Translations under genes and position numbers: made by a program | In this document: one piece after another, positions 56,688 to 64,000 of the stretch | Position numbering within the stretch: position 1 is the stretch's first letter | How the letters are laid out: every line of letters starts with the position of its first letter | The notes under the pieces: model-generated | Told to the model about the DNA's origin: nothing | The model's database searches: none | What the model saw: only the letters and a program-made list of their open reading frames with translations | Assembly: GCA_008729055.1 (NCBI GenBank) | Contig: SDUX01000007.1 | Span: forward strand, 124,001 to 188,000 | Direction of reading: 5' to 3' | Origin: Pyropia haitanensis | Taxonomy: Eukaryota; Rhodophyta; Bangiophyceae; Bangiales; Bangiaceae | DNA: 64,000 bases

Positions 56688-57284
56688 TTTATCCTTTTTT
56701 TTGTTGTTTTCTCCACCGACAGAAATGGGGACACATGAAGAAGCGGGGGTGAAAGAGGGGCAGCCGTGAAGAGGCACAAGAGCAGGCCACAAAAAGAAAA
56801 AAAATGCACAACACATTCGCTAAAGCCAGTCTACGGCGCTCGAGTGTGAGAACAGTAAGGGCACGTGTATTAACGTCAGCCATCGCGATTATTCGCCGAG
56901 ATCTTTGCCACGTATACACATGATCGCTCGGATGGGTCGGTGGGGCCTAGTCAACGACGTGAGGGGAGCTAAGCGGGCCGAAATGGGCCTCATTGTCGTC
57001 AAATCAGGCAATGAAGTTAGAAATGAACGCGGCGGAAGAAACGCCGGGCACGAATGAGCGTGTGCCGACTCGTGACGGATAATCTGGTCGCTGGGCTGGC
57101 AGGAGCCATCCCGCGAGCCATACGCTGCGAGTTTGGCTCGCGCGGGGGCTCGGAGCCATCCGAGAGCCATACCATCCGAGACGGTTGCTCCCTCTCGCGC
57201 TTTTGTGGCGGGGTTCCTCTGCGGGGGGACCCCCGTGACACCGGGGCCCCCCTTCTTGTTCGTACCCTTTTTTTTTCCGGCGCT

Positions 57285-59800
57285 ATGGCTTCGGCCGTAG
57301 CGCCGGGGTGCGGCGGAGTGGCGCTGGCGCGCGCGATTGCCGCGGTCGTCGTCGCCGTCGCCGCCGATGCGGCGCCGGTTGAGCGAATGAGTTTGTTGGA
57401 TTCGGCCCTTACAGTGATTCGGGCCAATGGGGAGGCGGCATTCGCCTCCCCGGCGGATTCTTGTCACCCTCCGACGCTTGTTGCCCCTTCTTCGTCGCCG
57501 GCTTCCCCACCCACCATGGACTCGTCTCCTCCCGCGGCCGCCCCTTCCTCCCCTCCGGGCGCGATCCTTACCCCGACGGCCGTTCCGGCCGCGGGGGCTA
57601 CTTCCTCCGCCTTCCCCGCCCCCGCGGACGCCGCGATGGACACGAGGGGCGCGTTCACCCTCGTTGAGCGCCGTCGCCGCGGCGGTGCCCGCCGCCGTCC
57701 CCCCCCCTTGCTGATGCCGCGGCGGGGGAGCGCCGTGCCTCGGCGGCGACTGACGTCGGGGACGTCGCGGCGGCCACGGGCAGCTACGCGGCGGCTGCGG
57801 CCAAGCCTGCTGCTGGCGCGGCGGCCGGTCACCACGCGCCTGACCGCGACGCCGGCGGCGTGCCGGGTGGCCGTGCTGCTGACCACGGCGAGCTTCCCTC
57901 TTCCCCCCCCGCCGTCGCTGGCGCGGACGCGGCGGCGGCGAAGCTGAGGGCGGCCGCAGTCGCGCGTCTGCGCGCCTTGGCGCGCGACTCGCGCGGCCTG
58001 CCCGCGCTGAAGACTGTCTATCTGCGCGGGGTGCCACGCGAGGCGCGCGCCAAGGACCTGCGCGTCCTCCTGGCGCAGGTGACGGGCACCCCTCCGCGGG
58101 CCATTGTCGACGTCGACCGTTTTGGTGCGTTGGCGGCGGTGACGCTGGAGGCGGGGGCGACGGTTGCTTTTGTGGCGGCCGTCCGTGCCCCCGCGGCGGC
58201 CGAGTTCTTCTCGGTCGCCGAGGGGTTCGATCCACTGTCCCGCGACGCGCTCGGCGCCCGCCGCCGTCGCGCCCTGGGCGCCGGAGCGGGGGACAAGACG
58301 GCGGCGGACTTTTTTGTCCGCCGCCTCACAACCAAGCTGGCCCAGCTGGACGTGCGGCGCCAGCTGCCGGCGCGCCTGCGCGACGCTCTGCGTCGGCACG
58401 TGCATCAGCAGCTGGCGCCGCACGTCGCGACGCTGGGGGCTGCCGCCGCGACGTTTGTGCCAGCAGCTGACGCGCCTCCCTCCGCTGTTGGCGAAAGCGC
58501 GGCCGCCGCTGCAATCGCCCCGGGCGCCGCCACGACGGCCGGCCCGGCACTGGCGGCCCCGGCCGGCCCTGCGTGGCGCTCCCCCGCGCAAGGCGTCCCG
58601 GCCGCGAGGCCTGCCGTGGCGGGGTCTTTGGTGGTGCCGGTCGCGCCGGCGGCAACGGAAGTGGCGGCATGCCCGGCCGGAGAGCTCACTCCGGCCGGGG
58701 GTGCAGGCACGGGCGCTGTTGCCGCGCGCCCGCCACGGGTTTGGCGCCGCGCCCGCCCAGCTGGCCGCACCCGGCCCCCCCCCACGGCTGCCGACGGCGG
58801 TGGTGTGGCCGCGGACCGAAGCGCTGTCCAGCGCAGCGGGCGCGCTGCGACGGGCGCCGTAACGTCGGCGGCGGGCGGGGAGGGGTGCCGTCCGTCCGAG
58901 GCCGCGGGCCCCGCCCCGACCGGGGGAGCGACCGCCACCTGCCCGGCCAGCGCGACCAACCCCCCCCCCACCCATCTCTTTGACGCACATGGCGTGCGCC
59001 GCCCGGAGCCGTCACCCCTGCCGCCCTCCTCTCGCGGGGACGGCCCCCCCCCTGGCCCTCCGCCGCCTGCGGCTGCGCGGCTGGGGCCGGTCGGCGGCGG
59101 GGCAGCGACTTCTGCAGCGGGCCACGGCGAGGCCACGGACGCGGCCAGCGCGGCAACCGCGGGCGCCGCGGGCACCCCCGCCGCCAACCGCTCTGACCGC
59201 GCCGACGGCGGAGGGGGGGAGCTCCTGGAGGAGGAGGAGCTGACCCCTGCTCCGCCGGCCTCCACGGCCACCCCACTCACGCCCCCCACTCCGTCCCCCT
59301 CCCGCCCGGGTCTGTCTGTGGCCGCAGCCGCAGTCGATGCGCGCCGGGCGAAGCGCGGCCGTAGCCACCTCCGGGCGGCCGCGCGTCGCAGCGCCGACGC
59401 CGCCGCGGCCCGCCGGCTCGACGTGGCCGCCTGCTGTGCACTGGCCGCGGCGGCGGTTCCGCTTCCGCGACCGGAGCCAGGCGCGGCCGCTTGCGCGGAT
59501 GCGCCGGCGGGCGGCACGGGCGGCGGGGGGGACGCGATGGACATCGTCGGCCCCGCGGCCGTCCCGGAGCCTGCCCCGCCGCCGCCCCTGTCGGACCCGG
59601 TGCCTCGGTCGCCGGGCGGGGAGCGGACGCCTAAGGCGACCCGCACGCCCGCCCGGACGGAGGCCCCGCGCCGGCGGAGCACGGCGCCGCCGCCGCCGCG
59701 GTTCGAAGCGGCGGCCGCCGCGGAGATGTCCGTGCCGGCAGCGTCGCCGACGCCCCTCGGGGCCGCCCCCTGCGCTAGCGACGTCGTGCACAATGAGTGA
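57285..59800 (+). CDS. retrotransposon ORF1 (copy 3), one frameshift
   Basis: ATG at 57285. The frame shifts near 57712, where a C run has nine bases against ten in copy 1, and then stays open (57860 onward) through the RRM-like part to the natural stop at 59798-59800 after DVVHNE. This copy shows the undisturbed ORF1 C-terminus, which copy 1 lost through a different frameshift. Confidence 0.7.
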
Positions 59801-62800
59801 CCACGCCGGTCACGCGGGCGCGGCACCGAGGGGAGCCGCCGGCCTGCCTTACGCGGCGCCCCTCCCCGCCACTCCTCTCTCGCCACCGACGGCGGCGCGG
59901 ACATCGTCCCCCCAGCCCCACCTAGCTCAGCGTGGACGCACGTCACCTCCGGGGGGGCGGATTTCGCCCTCCCCTTCTTCCCCCCCCACCCCAGGCGAGG
60001 TGGCGTCTTCTTCTTCCCCGGTCAGATCTTCCACCCCCGTTGTGGCCACCCTTGCCACTGCCGACGTGGTCGGAGGGGGTGGGCCATTTTCTGTTTGCCC
60101 GGTGCCCGGATGTGGACACCGGGCGGCGGGTGCCGCGGGGGGCCGGCCCGCCCTGGCTCACTTGCGCTCGTCGCACACCGCAGGGGAGGTTCCCGCAGCG
60201 GCCATGACGGCGCTGCGCCTGCGCCCCTGTCCGCACTGCGACCGCCCCTTTTTGGCGTGGAAGCGTGGCAAGGGGCCGACCTCGTGGTCGGCCCACGCGG
60301 TGCAGTGCCCGGTGCGGCGGCGGCGGCTGGCCGAAGCCGCGCCGATGACTGAGCGCAGCGGAAACGTCTTCCCCCCCCCCTGCGCCCCGCCGACAGCCAA
60401 GGGCAAGCCACCGCCTGGCGCCTTCCCTCGCCACACCCCTGACCTCCTCGCCGCCGACCCCGGGGCGTGGCGACGCGCGATGAGCGCCTTTTTAGCCGCC
60501 GCCCTCCCGGATGGCGCGGACTGGGCGCCGATGGTGGCGTCGGGCGCTCGGACGTGCGCGCACGTCCCAACCGCCCTCCTCCCCGTGTGGCGGCGTTTGG
60601 GCGCGGAAGCGCTGGAATGGGTGGGCCAGCAGCCGTACAACGCCCAAGCATGGCAATGGCTGCTGACCCTCCCGTCTCTGCTGCTGCACGAGCCGGCCGC
60701 CGCCCGTGGGGCCCGGCCAGGCTACACCCCACTGTCGCGGGAGGCGCGGGCGGCTGCCCTGCTGGGCGGGGACTTTGCTGCCGCGTTGGCCGACCGGAAC
60801 GGCGGAGTGTGGCGGGAGGACCCGCCGGATGCGGCACGGGCCCCGCCCCCTGCAGCCCCCCTGACCCACACTCCCACAGGCGCCGCGGCTACAGGCGCCA
60901 GGCGCGGCGGCCAGCGGCGCGCAGCGGTTGCCGCCGCGGGCGGGCTCGGCGCCCGCCGGGGGGAGGCGGCGCGCAACTCCCGCCCGCTGATGCGCACGCA
61001 GCGCCGGGCTCTGCGGCAGGTTCGGGCGGGGCGACTGACTGCCGCTGTCCGGTCGCTAGTGGGGGCAGACCCTGCGCCTCGCACGTCGGCGGTGTGGGCC
61101 AAGGCGCAGAGCCTCTTCCCCGCCGCGGCCACGGGTTCGTGCTCCTCCGCCTCTGTCGAGGCGGAGTTTGCCGAGGAGCTTGAGGAGCTCGAGATTGCGG
61201 CCTCGTGGGCTGAGCCCTACGAGGGCGAGGCCGTCCCTGCGGCGGCCGTCGAGGCCGCCATCCGGTCTGCACCGCGCGGCTCCGCGCCGGGGCCGTCTGG
61301 GCTGCGGGCCGAGCACCTTTGGGCGCTCGGCCCTGGCGGTCACGCCGCCCTGGTGAGGGTGGTGCGGTGGCTGACGGGGGAGGCGGCGGCGGCGCTCCCC
61401 CCGGCTGCGGCACAGGCGCTTGCCGGGGCGGAGCTTCTCCTGCTCCGCAAGCCGGGGCCGCCGGACGCCGCCGGCATCCCACCTCTCCGCCCGATAGGAA
61501 TGCCGGAGGCGCTGCGCAAGCTCGCCGCCGCCGCTCTGTCCCGCCACGTGCGCGCGGCGGCGGCTAGATTCTTCCGCCCACTGCAGGTCGGCCTCGGCGT
61601 CAGCAGCGCCTGCGAGCGCTTGCTGCACGGCCTAGAGGCCCACCTGGCGCAACACCCCTCCCACGGGGTGCTGCAGCTGGACTTCAGGAACGCCTTCAAC
61701 CTGGTCGGGCGGGCGGCGGCGGTGGCGGTTCTGACACGCGCGTTTCCCGCCCTCATCCCGTACGTCACGTGGACGTACGGGGGCCGCCCGCCCCCAGTCT
61801 ACGGGTGGGCGGCCGGCGGCGACGGCGCCTCGCCCCCCCCCCCCCCCCGCCTCCACCTACCGGCTCGCCCACGGCGGAGGCGCTACTCCGCGAGCTCCCC
61901 ACGCGCCTCCGCCTGTGGGTCGAGCGTGGCACACAGCAGGGCGACTCGCTGGGGCCGCTGCTCCACGCCGCAGCACTGCACTTGGTGCTGCTGCGGCTGG
62001 AGACACGGTTTCCCGAGCTGCTCGTTTGGGCCTACCACGATGACGTCGTCGTGGTGGGCCCCGTCGAGCAGCTCGGGGTCGCGCTTGCCGCAGCGGGCGA
62101 GGTCGGCCGCGCCGTGGACGCGGAGCTGGCGCCGGCCAAGTGCCGCGCCTGGTCGCCCACGGCGCGGCCACCGCCTGCTGATCTCGCCACGCAGTGGCGC
62201 GCGGAGGGGATCGAGCAGTTTTCCACCCCCCTAGGCGGCCCGGACTTTGTCGACCGCGCGGTGGCCGCGGCGGTGCGCCGGCAGGAGGCGGTGGTGGCGG
62301 CCGTCACCGCTCTCCCAGACGAGGAGCTGCAGGCCCAGCTCCTCCTGCTGCGCCTCTGCGCGGGCCCGGGCACTACCTACGCCCTCCGCGCCTTTCCCCC
62401 TGACGCCGGCGCGGCAGTCGCCGCTGCCTCTGACCGGCTGTCGGCGGCCGCCCTGGCGTCGCTGGTGGAGGAGGCGCACGACGGACCGGCGGAACGCGCT
62501 GCGCTGCTGGAGCGCGCGGCGCTGCCGGTGGCCCTGGGCGGCCTCGGCCTGTGTGACCGGCGCCGGGTGGCGCCTGCGGCGGCGCTAGCGTCTTGGGTCG
62601 ACGCCATCCGCGATGGCGAGGCGCACTCGCCTGCGCTGCGCGCCCTCGGCGCCGCCGTGACCGGCGCACCGGAGGCGAGCGCGGCGGATGCGCGCGCGGC
62701 GGCGGACGCTCGGACGGCCGCCGCGGACCACCCTCCCTACTGCGACAGCCAACGGTGGTGGGGGGGGGGCCGGGCCGAGGCACGCGAGGCGCGAGGAGCT

Positions 62801-64000
62801 GCACTGGCCGCGTCGGCGCCGGGCAGTGTTGGCGCCGGTCGTGTGGACGTGGCAGCGGACGCGAGCGCGTGGGCAGCACTGGTGGGCCGCCTACGAGCCC
62901 TCGCCCTCGCCCACGCGGATCCGCTGCGGGCGGCCACGTGTGCGGGGCACGTGGCCGCGGAGGCGACCGCGGCTGGGCATCCACCGCAAGCGGCGCGTCC
63001 CGCTCCCGCACAAATATTGCGGGCGGCGGACGTCTCGCCCGCGCGATCGCCGGCCGCGAGGCCGATCCCCCCCCGGACGATCTCCCCACGGGGGGCCGGG
63101 GCGCGGCGAAACCGCCACCTCCCCCCACCCCCTCCGGGGGGGCAGCGGTTGGCGGCGACCCGCCGCCGGCGGTTACGAATTCGCCGCCGCCGCCGTCGGC
63201 GGTGGCAGATTCGCCGCCGCCGCCGCCGCCGGCGGTGGTAAATTCACCGCCGCCGCCGCCGGCCGGTTTTGTTTCGCCGCCGCCGCCGCCGCCGGCGACC
63301 GCGGCGAATTCGCCGTCGTCCGCCCGGCGGCACGCTGCACACGTGCGGCGTGGTGCGGTTTTGGCCCCGCCCCTGCTCCCGGCCGCGGGGGCGGCGGCGG
63401 TTTGGCCGACCCCGCCGCCGGCACCGTCTGGCCAGCCCGCGCCGCGGCTTTGGCTGCGGCCACGGCGCCGGCGCGCGGCGGACAGGGGCACCGCCCGCTC
63501 GGCAGCAACCCCCGCTTTTTTGTCGTTGGGGTTGCCCGGCGGGGGCGGTGGCGGCGGGGCGTATGGCGCGCTGCCACCCCCGCGGTCGGTGGACCCGCCG
63601 GCTGTGGCGGCCGCCACCGGCGCCTCCCGCGGTTGCCACGATGGCGCCGGCGCGGCGCCGCTGGCGGCCACACTTGCGGCCGGTCCGCTGGCCGGGCGGG
63701 TCGGGGCGGGCGAGGGGCCACCACCTCCGGCCGACGCCACGGCCAAGGCCGGCTGCCGCGAGCGGCGGCGGGACGGTGGCGCAGCGGACGGCGCGGCGGC
63801 GAGGCCCGGCGGCAAGAGCGGCACGGCTGTAGCGGCTGGCTGCACGGGCGGTGCGGTGGCGGCAGCGGACTGCGCGGCCGCGGTGTCGGTGGCGGTTCTG
63901 CCGGTGGCGTCGGCGTCCGCGGACGGCGCCGGGACGGCGGCGGGCGTCGGCGACGCGACGGCGGCGGGCGGCGGCGACCTGGCGACCGTGGCGGCGGCGG
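59793..64000 (+). CDS. retrotransposon ORF2 (copy 3), 5' part, frameshifted
   Basis: ATG at 59793 inside ATGAGTGA. Zinc fingers, RT motif A (LQLDFRNAFNLV near 61675), motif B (GTQQGDSLGPLL, Ser instead of the Pro of copy 1) and motif C (AYHDDVVVVG near 62033) are present. Frameshifts lie in C runs near 61848 (16 Cs against a 17-base C/T tract in copy 1) and near 63070 (one C fewer). The ten-G run near 62760 keeps RT and linker in one frame, supporting a single long ORF2. Confidence 0.75.

Larger units (their letters stand above)
55322..57234 (+). repeat. 5S spacer, one intact 5S gene and shared leader between element copies 2 and 3
   Basis: Array sequence with a few private substitutions: t to g at about 55697, t to a at about 56300, a to g at about 56315, and g to a near 57101. 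Virtual 5S start 55200 to 56566 is again 1366 bp. Confidence 0.9.
57235..64000 (+). mobile_element. 5S-specific retrotransposon, copy 3 (runs off window)
   Basis: Same left junction as copy 1 (after GGGGGGACCCCC) and about 98-99% alike by eye. The window ends inside the ORF2 linker. Confidence 0.9.

Overview
This is a very GC-rich (roughly 65-75%), intron-poor eukaryotic nuclear window. Evidence for a eukaryote: the ribosome-assembly GTPase BMS1, an ER/Golgi protein disulfide isomerase fused to Erv41/46 domains, eukaryotic 5S rRNA genes with polymerase III terminators, a Kozak-like start (gccaccATG) and non-LTR retrotransposons. Mostly single-exon genes, high GC and long Ala/Gly tracts would suit a red alga of the Porphyra/Pyropia kind. 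That is an inference from composition and gene style, not a proven identity.

Region by region. 1-6332: the end of a DUF547 protein and a complete BMS1, both on +. 6525-11089: a DNA transposon bounded by imperfect terminal inverted repeats and carrying a large transposase-like gene. 11090-19060: mostly gene-poor, holding a decayed relative of that transposase (about 14390-15644) directly joined to a piggyBac-type transposase with one in-frame stop (15647-16861). 19061-21387: a complete PDI/ERV fusion gene convergent with a small gene whose product looks organelle-targeted. 21668-25126: an unidentified alanine-rich minus-strand gene broken across frames at C/G runs, preceded by a Ser/Arg-rich open frame of different composition. 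25960-26127: a hairpin-bearing tandem repeat at the edge of the 5S array.

26127-64000 is one 5S rRNA domain. The basic unit is 1366 bp (5S gene plus spacer). Seven intact 5S genes are visible, plus two that begin at nucleotide 17 because a retrotransposon sits between nucleotides 16 and 17. The element (about 10.9 kb) has two ORFs overlapping in ATGAGTGA. ORF1 has an RRM-like stretch. ORF2 has two N-terminal zinc fingers, a reverse transcriptase, an exceptionally long Ala/Pro/Gly-rich linker containing a ~1.5 kb internal duplication, and a C-terminal CCHC plus PD..D restriction-like endonuclease of the R2/NeSL/CRE type. Every ordinary 5S spacer carries a diverged copy of the element's 5' leader and first ~93 ORF1 codons, so the spacer itself is partly retrotransposon-derived. 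Three element copies are seen: one complete apart from two 1-base frameshifts, one rearranged copy containing a ~3.5 kb stretch with insertion-rich noise that looks like uncorrected long-read sequence, and one running off the right edge.

The 5S-specific, two-ORF, giant-linker retrotransposon together with the retro-derived 5S spacer is the most unusual system in the window.
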